Assembly (NCBI GenBank): GCA_963698435.1
Contig: CAVOQV010000012.1
Coordinates: 124,001-188,000 of the forward strand
Source of the DNA: Sva-07 sp963698435
GTDB lineage: Bacteria; Actinomycetota; Acidimicrobiia; Acidimicrobiales; Ilumatobacteraceae
Reading direction: 5' to 3'
DNA: 64,000 nucleotides
The position numbers and the translations under genes were made by a program. Positions within the stretch are counted from its first letter, which is position 1, and each line of letters starts with the position of its first letter. Below are positions 38,036 through 46,750 of the stretch, one piece after another. Below the pieces are notes generated by a model. It was not told the origin of the DNA. It was given only the letters and a program-made list of their open reading frames with translations, and did no database searches.

Positions 38036-38576
38036 ATGTCACGGGGCCGTCCAGACGGACGCAGCGACGTCGAGCTGGTTGCAGCCGTCGTCGACCGAGA
38101 CCGCGGCGCGCTCCAAGAGTTGTACGCGCGTCACGAACCGTGGCTCTCGATCCGCCTCGCCTACCGGTGTTCGGATCGTTCGCTGGTGGAAGAGGCGGTG
38201 CAGGACACGTTCGTCGCGGTCGGGGTCGGCCGACGGCTACCGAGCAACGGGCCCGGTCGCGGCGTGGATCTGGGGCATCGGGATCAGGCGGCTCCTGCAC
38301 GTGATGCGGCCACGCAAGTCGCTGCGCGAGCGGCTGATGGCGCAACGATCGCCGGAGCTGCTGTCGGCCGAGGACGAGCTGCTCGTGGCCGTCGAGCACG
38401 GTGACGTCGGACTTGCGCTCGGGCGACTGTCGCCGGAGCTGCGGATGGTGGTGCAGGCAACGCTGCTCGATGGGCTGACCTGCCAGGAGGCGGGTCGGCT
38501 GCTGGGCATTCCGTCCGGCACGGTGAAGACGCGGATGATGCGGGCGAAGCGAGAGATGCGGGAGGCATTGACATGA
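38036..38576 (+). CDS. ECF-type RNA polymerase sigma factor (one frameshift)
   Basis: About 180 residues. Region 2: DVELVAAVVDRDRGALQELY, SIRLAYRCSDRSLVEEAVQD and TFVAV. A shift near 38222 leads to GPVAAWIWGIGIRRLLH, and region 4 is LGRLSPELRMVVQATLLDGL, CQEAGRLLGIPSGTVKTRMM. ATG 38036 begins the conserved part; GTG 37997 is an alternative. The stop overlaps the start of the membrane zinc-finger gene, the usual sigma/anti-sigma layout. Confidence 0.8.
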
Positions 38577-39412
38577 CGGCGCTCGACGAGTGGCACGTGA
38601 GCGACCACGAACTCGAACGGTATGCGAACCATGCGATCCCGACGTTCGCTCGGGCGTCGGTGGAAGCGCATCTCCTCGCATGCGACCGGTGCCGGTCGGC
38701 GTTGACGCAGGCGCACACATCACCGGCGCGGAGGGTGGGTGTTGACGAGACCTGGGCACAGATCGCCGATCGCATCGATGTCACGAGGCGTCCCCTGCGT
38801 TCGTCGACGACGGCACTCCAGGTGTCGACGTCCAGCCCGCTGCTGCTGCTCGCCACGCTCGGGGTCGCGTTCGGTGTGATCGTCAGCGTTGCGATTGTCG
38901 GCAGTCGCGCCGAGAGCTTCGTTGCCGCTGTTCGTGATGTTGGCGCCGCTGGCGCCCGTGCTCGGTGCCGTGCTGGCGTTCCAGACCGGGATCGACCCCG
39001 CCGGCCAACTCGCCCGGGCCACGCCGCTCGCGTCGGGCCGGCTTCCGTTCCTGCGGGCGATGCTGTCGTGCGGCGCGGCACTCGTGGCGGTAGCGGTCTC
39101 GAGTGTCTTCGTCCCGGTCGGCCTCGGCGACGTGGCCGTCTGGTTGCTGCCGGGCCTCGCGTTGACCTCACTGGTCGTGGCGATCTCGACATGGATCGAT
39201 CCGAGTCGGGTCGCACTGGTGCTGATCGGGGCGTGGGCGATGGCGGTGTCGGCCTGGTCGTGGGGGTCGAGACCACGAGGTATCCCGCTCGATGTGGCCG
39301 ATCTCGGGGCTGAGCAGCGATCGGTGCAGATTGCTCTGATCGCCGTGACCGCTTGTTCGGCTGCCGTCGCGTTCGTGCGTCGCAACGAACTTCCCGGTGG
39401 AGGTCGCAATGA
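38573..39412 (+). CDS. Membrane anti-sigma factor with zinc-finger motif (frameshifts)
   Basis: ATG 38573 overlaps the sigma stop. The N-terminus SDHELERYANHAIPTFARAS and VEAHLLACDRCRSAL has the H-x3-C-x2-C anti-sigma (zf-HC2) arrangement. TM segments follow (LLLLATLGVAFGVIVSVAIV; after a shift near 38925 LFVMLAPLAPVLGAVLAF, MLSCGAALVAVAVSSVFV, VWLLPGLALTSLVVAIST, ALVLIGAWAMAVSAW, IALIAVTACSAAVAFV). The end is placed at the TGA overlapping the ABC ATPase start; the reading must return to another frame to reach it. Confidence 0.65.
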
Positions 39413-40271
39413 GCGCCGACGCAGTGATCGAGCTGAGATCGTTGACGAAGCGGTACGGGTCGACCCCGGCGGTCGACGATCTCGACTGGTCGGGCGGGCG
39501 CGGTGTGATCGGTCTGCTCGGTCCGAACGGCGCGGGCAAGAGCACGTTGTTGCGCATGCTCGCCACCGTGCTGGGCCAGGACAGTGGCACGATCCGGGTG
39601 TTCGGCCTGGATCCGGCTGTGGCGGACGAACGGCTCGCGATCCGACGCCGGCTCGGCTATCTCCGCAGGAAGCTGGCCTGTACCGCAACTTCACGGCGTA
39701 CGACCTCGTCGACTACGTCGCCGTGCTCAAGGAGATCACCGACCGCCCGACTCGACGTGACGAGGTTCGGCGAGTCCTGAACGACGTGGGACTCACCGAC
39801 GAGATGCACCGCCGAATCCGGACGCTGTCGGGCGGGATGCAGCGGCGAGTCGCGCTGGCGGCATCGCTCCTCGGCCACCCCGACCTGCTGGTGCTCGACG
39901 AGCCGTCGGCGGGCCTCGACCCCGACCAACGACTCCGCATGCGGACCGTGCTCTCCGAGGTCGGCCAGCGTGCTGCAACCGTTCTGTTGTCGACCCATCA
40001 GACCGACGAGGTCGCCGCATTCTGTCAACGTGTGCTCGTGCTCGACCGCGGTCGACTGCTCTTCGACGGTGCGCCGAAAGACCTCGCTCGCCGAGCGACC
40101 GACCGGGTCTGGATCAGCGACAACCCCGATGCTGGAGCGCTGAGATCGTGGGTCACCGGCGACGGCGACATCCGCAACATCGGGACGCCACCGCCCGGAG
40201 CGAAGGTGGTGGAACCGACGCTGGACGACGGTTACCTGCTCGTTGCGACCGAGGACGGAGTTCGGACGTGA
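39409..40271 (+). CDS. ABC transporter ATP-binding protein (one frameshift)
   Basis: Starts at ATG 39409 after GGAGG. LLGPNGAGKSTLLRMLATVL (Walker A), then a one-base loss near 39665 (expected LGYLPQEAGLY), NFTAYDLVDYVAVLK, TLSGGMQRRVALAASLLGHP (signature), LLVLDEPSAGLDPDQR (Walker B) and LLSTHQTDEV (H-loop). This is the DRA/CcmA-type exporter ATPase class. GTGA overlap with the permease. Confidence 0.82.
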
Positions 40272-41113
40272 CGATCGACTTCGAGCCGCTGATGTCCGAG
40301 GCGCCGGTCGCCGGGCGCAGCGCGGTCTTCGAGCTCGCGTGGATCGAATCGTTGCGGATGCTCCGGCGAGTGTCGATCTGGACCGGATTCGTTCTCTCCG
40401 TGACGCTCGCAGTCACGTACGCCCGCGAACAGCAGGACTGGTCGTCGCAGAAGTACCAGTCGCTCGTCCCGCTCTCGGTGTATCCCATGACGTTGGGTGT
40501 GTTCGTGGCAGGGGTGCGTTCGGGAAATCGCGATCGGTCGCACCGTCGGCCGCCGCTTGCCGAGGAGGCTCCACTGGACGGTGATGCACGCACGTGGGCC
40601 CGCCTCGTCAGTCTGGTGGTGCCTGTGGGGATGGTCGTCTCGTTGATGGCGGTGATCGGTGTCGTCAGCCGCGTCGAAGGCGGTCTGCAACTCGGTCACG
40701 GCCGCTCCTGGACCAACTCGGCCGTGCACTCGATCTTCGAATTGGCCCAGCCGGTGCTCAGCGTCGCGGTGGTCGGGGCCGCCGCCGTAGCGATCGGCCG
40801 AGCTGTACGACGGTCGGGTCCTGCGATCGTGTTCGGGATGGTGCTGCTGTTCTTTGCCGGTGGCGTGTATTGGCTGTGGAATGACGATGCCGTCTACACG
40901 ACGGCGCTCATCCAGGTGCAACCGATGGAGTTTGCCGGTCGCGAAGAGGTTCACGCTCCCACCGTCGTCCTTCACGACGTGTACTTGTTGGGGATCGTCG
41001 CGCTCTTCTGCGGGCTCGCGTTGCGGAGCCGTCCTCGTGCCCGCCTCGTCGCCGGCGGTGCCGCAGTCGCAATCGCTGCCGTCATTGCCCAACTCGTCGT
41101 GTCCCCACTGTGA
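40268..41113 (+). CDS. ABC transporter permease
   Basis: 281 residues from GTG 40268. About six hydrophobic segments (VSIWTGFVLSVTLAVTY, SVYPMTLGVFVAGV, RLVSLVVPVGMVVSLMAVIG, VLSVAVVGAAAVAIGRAV, PAIVFGMVLLFFAGGVYWLW, YLLGIVALFCGLAL, VAGGAAVAIAAVIAQLVV). Together with the ATPase it would form an ABC-2-like exporter controlled by the upstream ECF sigma. Confidence 0.7.
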   Translation: MTIDFEPLMSEAPVAGRSAVFELAWIESLRMLRRVSIWTGFVLSVTLAVTYAREQQDWSSQKYQSLVPLSVYPMTLGVFVAGVRSGNRDRSHRRPPLAEEAPLDGDARTWARLVSLVVPVGMVVSLMAVIGVVSRVEGGLQLGHGRSWTNSAVHSIFELAQPVLSVAVVGAAAVAIGRAVRRSGPAIVFGMVLLFFAGGVYWLWNDDAVYTTALIQVQPMEFAGREEVHAPTVVLHDVYLLGIVALFCGLALRSRPRARLVAGGAAVAIAAVIAQLVVSPL

Positions 41114-41177
41114 GGCATCATGATCCGCTGCCCAGGTCGTCACCGAATCATGGCGACCGACGTTCAGAGCCACCCCG

Positions 41178-41713
41178 TTGCGCCCGCTCGTGGTGGTCAC
41201 CACCGGGCTGATCCTGGTGGCCATCGTCGCCAGTTGGCGCAGCGCTCGCGCTCCTGACCTGTTCGGCATCGGTGCGGGGGCGCTCGCAGCCGCCGTCGCG
41301 CTGGACTTGACGACGACGCAAACTCGATGCTGCGATCGTCGCCGACGAACGCGCGGGCCCGCCTCACCCATCGCCTTGCGATCCTCGTGCCGGCGCTGTT
41401 CGTGGCGACGATCATGCTGCTCGTCGCCGACCGGGTCCTCTTCGCCGAGCGGACGCCGTTGCCACCTGCATCGGCGTTCGCGGCGTTGGTCGCTGCAGGA
41501 ATCGCCGTCGAGGTGTGGTGGACCCGACGTCGCCCGGACACTGCTGTGGAGGGGGCAGCGACGTTCGTGATGGCATGGGTGCTCGCAGCGTCACTCGTCC
41601 CCGACGTGTGGATCGTCGAACGAGTCGCCCGGGCGTGGGAGCTCGATGCCTCCTGGGTGCTCGTCGCCTCCATCGTGCTCATCGTCGGTGGCACCATCGG
41701 TCGGGGCGCATGA
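41178..41713 (+). CDS. Membrane protein of the sigma/ABC operon (one frameshift)
   Basis: TTG start at 41178. LVVVTTGLILVAIVASW and LFGIGAGALAAAVALDL, then a shift near 41322 into THRLAILVPALFVATIMLLV, LPPASAFAALVAAGIAVEVW, ATFVMAWVLAASLVPDVW and WVLVASIVLIVGGTIG. About six TM segments in 178 residues. No family is recognised; its 3' end overlaps the convergent ferredoxin reading. Confidence 0.5.
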
Positions 41714-41959
41714 TCCGCTCACCTCGATGAAGATGCACTCGCCGGGGCATGCGAGGGCGGCGTCGACCGTCTGCTGTTCGAGCTTGGGGGGTACCTCTAC
41801 CGTGCTGCCGCTGCCGCCAGGATCGTTGCCGACGACCATCGACACCGGATCACGCACGTAGGAGATGCCGTCCTCGAGCAGGACGAAGACGTCGGGGCAG
41901 TGATCCGTGCACAGCCCGTCACCGGTGCACAAGTCCTGATCGATCCACACCTGGTACAT
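41591..41959 (-). CDS. Ferredoxin, single Fe-S cluster, P450-partner type
   Basis: ATG 41959. YQVWIDQDLCTGDGLCTDHC then PDVFVLLEDGISYVRDP and, near residue 80, ALACPGECIFIEV. The C-x5-C-x3-C-P pattern with a distal C-P is the 3Fe-4S/4Fe-4S type that feeds electrons to P450s, one of which lies nearby at 43187-44766. The natural end is probably just after FIEV near 41720; the open frame runs on over the opposite gene with low-complexity Asp/Gly sequence, so a missed stop is likely. Confidence 0.75.
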   Translation of the reverse strand: MYQVWIDQDLCTGDGLCTDHCPDVFVLLEDGISYVRDPVSMVVGNDPGGSGSTVEVPPKLEQQTVDAALACPGECIFIEVSGSCAPTDGATDDEHDGGDEHPGGIELPRPGDSFDDPHVGDE

Positions 41960-42087
41960 CCCGACACCTCGGCTCTCGGCATCTTGAGTTCCATCGAGGG
42001 CCGGCCCCGGTTCACGGCGCGGTCGTGAACCGCACGAGGGGCGGAGGTGGAACAGATCGGTCAAACATCCACGTGAAGGGGAGTTCG

Positions 42088-42993
42088 ATGAACAAGCACT
42101 TCGTCATCGTCGGCATTGCACTCTCGGTCGTGGGTCTCGCCGCCTGCGGCTCCGATGGCGCCGACTCCGAGGCGACGGCCGAGTTCTCCGCGCCCCGCCT
42201 GACGGTGCCACCATCGCCGGTGGTGTTGCCGTCGAGATGGTGGCGCAGCGCATCACGATCGAGGAAGCGGGGGAGGTGAATGCCGGCGTGCTGGTCACTT
42301 CCACGTCATCGCCGACGCTGGCTGCGTCGAAGCGGGCGAAGCGATCGCCAAGGACGGCGACCACGTTCACTTCGGCAAGGCGCAGACCTCGGGGAACCAT
42401 CTATCTCGAGCCGGGCAGCCACGATCTCTGTCTCCAGGTCGGCGATGGCGTCCACGAGGCGCTCTACGTCACCGACACCGTCACGGTCGAGGTCGGCATC
42501 GGGAGTCTGGACGAGTGGTGTGCTGTCGTCGGTGAGGTGGACGAGCTCTTCGCGGTGAGCGATGAGGAGGCAGAGTTCGCGGACCAGCAGGGAACCTTCG
42601 AGAATGTCGCGGCGGCTGCTCGTGGAGCTCAGCGCATCGACTGAGTTCGTGGACGACTCGGTTCGAGGCGACGTCGACGCGAGACCGTCGCGACGACTCT
42701 GGAGTTCTCCGAGGCGATCACGCAGGCCGACGACGAGGCCGCCGCAGAAGCTGCGCCTGGCTCCGCTTTATGAGGCATCCCCGGAGGGCGCAGAAGAGGC
42801 CTCCGCATGGATCCTCGACACTTGCGGCATTGACATCGATGACGAGCCGCAACGGCGTCGGCGGTTCGCCCGTGCGGCCGGCCGGTTCGATCATCGCCCC
42901 GTTCGAATGAACAACATCCGCGTTCGTCATCGAAGCGTTGATGGGTGGGCTCGACGGCGATCGTCGAGTCTGCTGGACGGAGCGTGCACGTGA
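42088..42993 (+). CDS. Secreted DUF4399-type lipoprotein with helical C-terminal domain (many frameshifts)
   Basis: ATG 42088 after AGGGGAG. Signal NKHFVIVGIALSVVGLAAC (lipobox LAAC). The conserved part must be read across frames: VAVEMVAQRITIEEAGEVNA, GHFHVIADAGCVEAGEAIAK, DGDHVHFGKAQTSG and TIYLEPGSHDLCLQVGDGVH, which is the DUF4399 copper/His-rich beta domain. A helical domain follows: WCAVVGEVDELFAVSDEEAE, TVATTLEFSEAITQADDEAA and SAWILDTCGIDID. At least four shifts (about 42215, 42290, 42390, 42640) make this the most broken gene of the window; it could be a true pseudogene. The 3' end is uncertain. Confidence 0.55.
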
Positions 42994-43325
42994 ACCAGAA
43001 GTTGTGGTGTGCTCGCTGTCCGGTAAGCGATCGCCGCGATCGTGACCAGCAGGCCGAACACAGCGAGCCCCGTCGCTCCGGCCACGACACCAATGCCGGT
43101 GAATGTGGCACCGGCGGTCAGCGTCGACATCGCCGCCAGATCGCGGATCCGCCACATCTTCCAGATGCGTTCGCTGACGGGCAGCGCTACCGGGCAGTGC
43201 CCATGGCCCGGCAGCCGACCGGCGACGAGCGCGAAACCCGGAACGCCGAGCAACCAGCGCTGACCACCCCACTCTGTTGCGGCAAGTCGGACCGCTGGGT
43301 GGTCTCGACACCCGACAGCACGCAC
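42927..43325 (-). CDS. Possible small membrane protein downstream of the P450
   Basis: Up to 132 residues. QRWLLGVPGFALVAGRLPGH and a hydrophobic block TFTGIGVVAGATGLAVFGLL, VTIAAIAY could be membrane segments; CPVALP is faintly like the C-P motif of YgaP/DUF2892 proteins. It overlaps the end of the P450 reading, and frames are disturbed here, so limits and reality are uncertain. Confidence 0.3.
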   Translation of the reverse strand: MRAVGCRDHPAVRLAATEWGGQRWLLGVPGFALVAGRLPGHGHCPVALPVSERIWKMWRIRDLAAMSTLTAGATFTGIGVVAGATGLAVFGLLVTIAAIAYRTASTPQLLVHVHAPSSRLDDRRRAHPSTLR

Positions 43326-44766
43326 CGCTCCGGGTAGATCCCGGCGAGCTGGTCAGCGACCCGTGGACCGACCGTGCCATGACCACTCCCGGTTGAGGCG
43401 GCTGCGCCGCCGCCACGTCGAGGTCCGACGTGCATTGGTGCGCCACCGGTCGGCCGGTTGACGACCATGCCCACCGGGGCGGGGACTACGTCGGATGCCG
43501 GCGCGAGGTCGAGGCGCTGGGCGAGTCGGGAGATGATCAAGGTGAGTTCCATCTGAGCGAGCGCGAACCCGATGCAGTTGCGCGCCCCGGCCGAACGGCA
43601 CCCAGGCCATGTCGGCAGCGCTCGTCGGTCGTCGTCCAGGTCGACGAAGCGATCGGGATCGAATGCCAGAGGGTTCGGCCAGGCCTCGGCGTTGCGTCCT
43701 GCGAGGTGCGCTGACCACAGGATCAACGTGCCCTTCGGGATGAGGCAACCGCCGACGGTCACGTCGACGGCCGCCTCTCGGGGGCTCAACACGCCCGCAG
43801 GGTGCAACCGGAGAGTCTCGCGGATCACCCGGTTCGCGAGGTCGAGGTCAGCGAGGGTGCTTGCGTCGGGCGTCGCGACCGTCGTCGCCGGCGGGCCGAG
43901 CACTCGATCGGCCTCGGCGCGAAGACGATCCCACAGCCCCGGCACGAGCGTCGCCCGGATGAGCATCCACGCAAGGGAGGCCGACGTCGTGTCGTAGCCC
44001 GCCCCGATCAGCGTCGCCACCTGATCGCGGATCTCGGCATCGTCGAGCGTTCCGTCGGCCACGAGTGTTTCGAGGATGTCGAGCGGATCACCGGACGGGT
44101 TCGCCCGCCGGTCCGCGATCTCCGCGTCGATGATCTCGTCGAGCGGCGTCCCGGTCGGCGCGGACCCGCGCCCGCTCCGTGCGGGGGAACGGATGAGGGA
44201 GCTGCCGGATCGCTGGCGACTCGAGATAGTCCTGCGGGCGCTGAAAGAGATCACCGATCTCGTCGCAGCGCTGGCTCATGCGTTCGCCGAACAGTGATCG
44301 CACCACGATGCGCAGGACGAGTGCTCGGCCGACGGGATACATGTCAACGACCGTCCCCGGATCGGTGCCATCCGCTAGGCGGTCGATCGCCGCGTCGGTC
44401 TGCTCGAGGATCATCGGGATCCAGCCGTTGAGTCGGCGTCGACTGAAGCGCCGACTGGACCGACGAGCGACGCCGGCGGTGATCGTCGCCGTCGGACACG
44501 ATCATCGACTGCTTCCCGACGACGAAACCCAACACGTTGAACTTGTGGTTCCACCGGAACGAGGTGTTGGGCATCGCGAACAGTTGCCGAAGGGCTGTCG
44601 GGTCGCCGACGATCGCCATGCGGGCCGGGCCGGCACCGAGACCGCAGACAGGCCCGTACCGGTCGCTGAGGTCGTCGAGGACCACGTGCGGGGTCGTGAA
44701 GATGCGACGGAGGTGGCCCGGCTGGTCACGCCACGGCGGGCGGGGGAGTGGGCGGGGCTCGTCCAT
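43187..44766 (-). CDS. Cytochrome P450 on the island (several frameshifts)
   Basis: Starts at ATG 44766 (DEPRPLPRPPWRDQPGHLRR), six bases after the upstream membrane gene. Conserved pieces in order: VLDDLSDRYGPVCGLGAGPA, RWNHKFNVLGFVVGKQSMIV, YPVGRALVLRIVVRSLFGER, DILETLVADGTLDD, IGAGYDTTSASLAWMLIRAT (I-helix), RVIRETLRLHPAGVLSPREA (ExxR), NPLAFDPDRFVDLDDDR, and the haem loop GARNCIGFALAQMELTLIIS preceded in another frame by VPFGRG. Shifts near 44460, 44190 and 43590. The pattern is of class B/fatty-acid-type P450s. The true stop may lie before 43187. The nearby ferredoxin is a likely electron donor. Confidence 0.8.
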
Positions 44767-44771
44767 GTCGA

Positions 44772-45626
44772 TCACACGATGTCGGCGAGCGCAGCGTAGA
44801 CGGCACTCACCGCAGCGATCGCGCCGATCACCACGACTGCGTGTCCCGCGAGGCGCAGCGGGGAGCTCTCGACGGTCGGCGCCAGCCGGCCGTGCAGGAT
44901 GGCTCGACCGACGACGTACACGGTGGCGGGGACCGCGAGTGGCAGCGCAATGAGCAACCACACGAGTGAGAGATTCGGAAGCTTGCGGCGGAGTGGCGCA
45001 TCGGATCTGAGCTGATCGAGCGGTACCAGTGTCGCGTCGAGACTGGCGACGATCGCACTGAACGTCACGCCGAACAGCAGCGCCGTCAGGCACACCAACG
45101 TGACGGCGAGCCACGTCGGGGACAGGATCACGAAGTCGACGTTGTCCGGCGACAGCGGATCGCTCACACCGAATGTTGCGAGCAGGAGCAGACCGAACAG
45201 CGAGCCCGAGACCCATGCTGGCCGCGGAAGGATCCGGCGCAGTGGGATGAACACGATCGACGAGGCAAGTGGGATGAGCAGGCCCGCGAAGATGAAGAAG
45301 CCGATCGACCCTCCGAGTGTGATCTCGCCGACCCGCTCCCCGGCGTCAGTGAACCGACCCTGGGCGCCAGCGCCGGACGTCGCCGCCAACACGCGCATCA
45401 CGAGTCGTCCACCGAACCCGACGACCAGCAGACCGGCCACGAAGCCCGCCGTCAACACACACGCCAACGTGCGGAGCGCGTCGAACGCGGCGGACGAGGG
45501 TCTCGTCGGCGAGTCCCGCAGAGCCGCGACCGGAAGGCTGCGGCCGCGCCACGCGATCGTCGCTGCAGCGGCGACCGCGGCGGTGCAGATCACCACCAGG
45601 AGGACATTGTCGACGCGGACTCCCAA
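44772..45626 (-). CDS. Membrane protein, seven to eight TM segments
   Basis: 284 residues, TTG start at 45626, three bases after the previous stop. Hydrophobic segments include VLLVVICTAAVAAAATIAW, ALRTLACVLTAGFVAGLLVV, LGGSIGFFIFAGLLIPLASS, WVSGSLFGLLLLATFGV, WLAVTLVCLTALLFGVTFSA, LVWLLIALPLAVPATVYVVG and AVVVIGAIAAVSAVYAAL. FGGRLVMRVLAATSGAGAQG is a conserved-looking loop found in actinobacterial membrane proteins of unknown role. Probably co-transcribed with the P450. Confidence 0.6.
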   Translation of the reverse strand: MGVRVDNVLLVVICTAAVAAAATIAWRGRSLPVAALRDSPTRPSSAAFDALRTLACVLTAGFVAGLLVVGFGGRLVMRVLAATSGAGAQGRFTDAGERVGEITLGGSIGFFIFAGLLIPLASSIVFIPLRRILPRPAWVSGSLFGLLLLATFGVSDPLSPDNVDFVILSPTWLAVTLVCLTALLFGVTFSAIVASLDATLVPLDQLRSDAPLRRKLPNLSLVWLLIALPLAVPATVYVVGRAILHGRLAPTVESSPLRLAGHAVVVIGAIAAVSAVYAALADIV

Positions 45627-45629
45627 CCC

Positions 45630-46043
45630 TCAGCTCGCCATCCGGGGCCGCAGCCCTGCCCACAGCAACAGCGCAGCCAGGATGGGGATCGACACGAGCG
45701 ATCCGACCAACCCCACCTGATCGACGGTGTCGAGCCCGTCGAGATGACCGACGTGATAGGCGAGGTGAAAGACGCCCTGGACCAACCAAGCGACTGCGAC
45801 GATCGTCATCGCCTCGCGACGCCAGACGGACCACGCCGTCACGACGATCAGTGCGAGGAACAGCACGCCGACATCACGGACCAGGTGCTCGTCGTAGACC
45901 CCACCCTCCGCCGCAACCCAACTGCGGCCGAGCGGGAAATCCTCGAACCACGATTCGGGAGCGAAGGTGGCCTGGATCGCCGTGGGCAGCATGAACAGCC
46001 CGATCAGGGCCAAAGACCATCGTTGAACACGTTCGCGACTCAT
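45630..46043 (-). CDS. Conserved membrane protein, four TM segments
   Basis: 137 residues from ATG 46043. SLALIGLFMLPTAIQATFAP, then ESWFEDFPLGRSWVAAEGGV, DVGVLFLALIVVTAWSVW, MTIVAVAWLVQGVFHLAYHV, SLVSIPILAALLLWAGLRP. The N-terminal helix plus the FFxDFPxGxxWV-like loop occurs in a family of small actinobacterial membrane proteins; no function known. First gene of a three-gene run with the 44772 gene and the P450. Confidence 0.65.
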   Translation of the reverse strand: MSRERVQRWSLALIGLFMLPTAIQATFAPESWFEDFPLGRSWVAAEGGVYDEHLVRDVGVLFLALIVVTAWSVWRREAMTIVAVAWLVQGVFHLAYHVGHLDGLDTVDQVGLVGSLVSIPILAALLLWAGLRPRMAS

Positions 46044-46101
46044 CGTTGAGTCGTTGTTGCATCGAACCCACCGATCGGTTCACCCTCGAGCGCGGTGATC
46101 T

Positions 46102-46620
46102 TCAGCTCGCCGCCAGCAGCGTCCGTACGAGCCGGCGTTCGTTGTCGTCGTGGAGGTTGTGGCGGGCGAGGAGTGTTGCGTTGACGAGGGCGATGACACG
46201 GCCGCGATCGTCGGTTCGGTCATCGGGTTCGAGCCAGGCTTGCACGTCGGCCCAACGCCACAGCGGCGATCTGGTCGAGGTGCCGTAGGCGGGAGCGGGG
46301 AACCCGGAGGTGTCGGCGTCGCGTTTGATCCAGTGGTTCACGGCTTGGCGGCTGCGGCCGGTGCGTTCGGCGATGTCGGCTTGTGAAACGAGTTCTTCGC
46401 CCTCGACGCGTACGACGTGGATGTCAGCGACGGATTCGGCTTGGGTGACGGCAGAGGTGATGGCGTCGAGCAGGGTGGGGGCCTCGCGGTCGGCATCGAG
46501 GGCGGGGTGTCCGTCGAATGCGGTGATCGCAGCGTCGTCGAGCCCGGCTTCGAAGAGCAGGTCGCTGGTTGCTTCGTCGATCTGGCCGTCGAGGATCAGC
46601 ATGAAGTTGTGAGTTTCCAT
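46102..46620 (-). CDS. Helix-turn-helix DNA-binding protein (antitoxin/excisionase-like)
   Basis: 172 residues. The N-terminal half (FMLILDGQIDEATSDLLFEA, GLDDAAITAFDGHPALDADR) is a domain often seen in regulators paired with small HicA-like toxins. The HTH is VSQADIAERTGRSRQAVNHW followed by GFPAPAYGTSTRSPLWRWAD, an excisionase/AlpA-like layout. It could be the antitoxin/autoregulator of the truncated gene upstream, or the directionality factor of the integrase, which lies 100 bases away and reads the same way. Confidence 0.75.
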   Translation of the reverse strand: METHNFMLILDGQIDEATSDLLFEAGLDDAAITAFDGHPALDADREAPTLLDAITSAVTQAESVADIHVVRVEGEELVSQADIAERTGRSRQAVNHWIKRDADTSGFPAPAYGTSTRSPLWRWADVQAWLEPDDRTDDRGRVIALVNATLLARHNLHDDNERRLVRTLLAAS

Positions 46621-46631
46621 GTGGTGTCGAT

Positions 46632-46718
46632 TCAGTCACTCACGATCAGACCTGCGTCTTCGGCTTCTCGAAGCGCCTTTTCGATCTCCTTCATCGGGTG
46701 AGGCCTGCGCTGCACCAT
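46632..46718 (-). pseudogene. Truncated HicA-like toxin reading frame
   Basis: 28 codons: RRPHPMKEIEKALREAEDAG then LIVSD and stop. The first 20 residues match the start of small proteins (PHPxKxIExAVxxAExxGW...) that are usually encoded right before an HTH partner like the one at 46102. The catalytic histidine part and Cys-rich end are missing, so the toxin is inactive if it is one. It is followed 11 bases later by the HTH gene. Confidence 0.5.
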
Positions 46719-46721
46719 CAA

Positions 46722-46750
46722 ACCCTACGTACACGTGTAGACATTGTCAA
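46722..46750 (-). promoter_or_regulatory. Consensus-like promoter with 10-bp palindrome in the spacer
   Basis: Minus strand: TTGACA (46750-46745), a 17-base spacer and TAGGGT (46727-46722). The spacer holds the palindrome TACACGTGTA (46730-46739), suggesting repression by a dimer, perhaps the HTH product. Transcription would begin at about 46715, inside the truncated toxin start. Confidence 0.6.
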
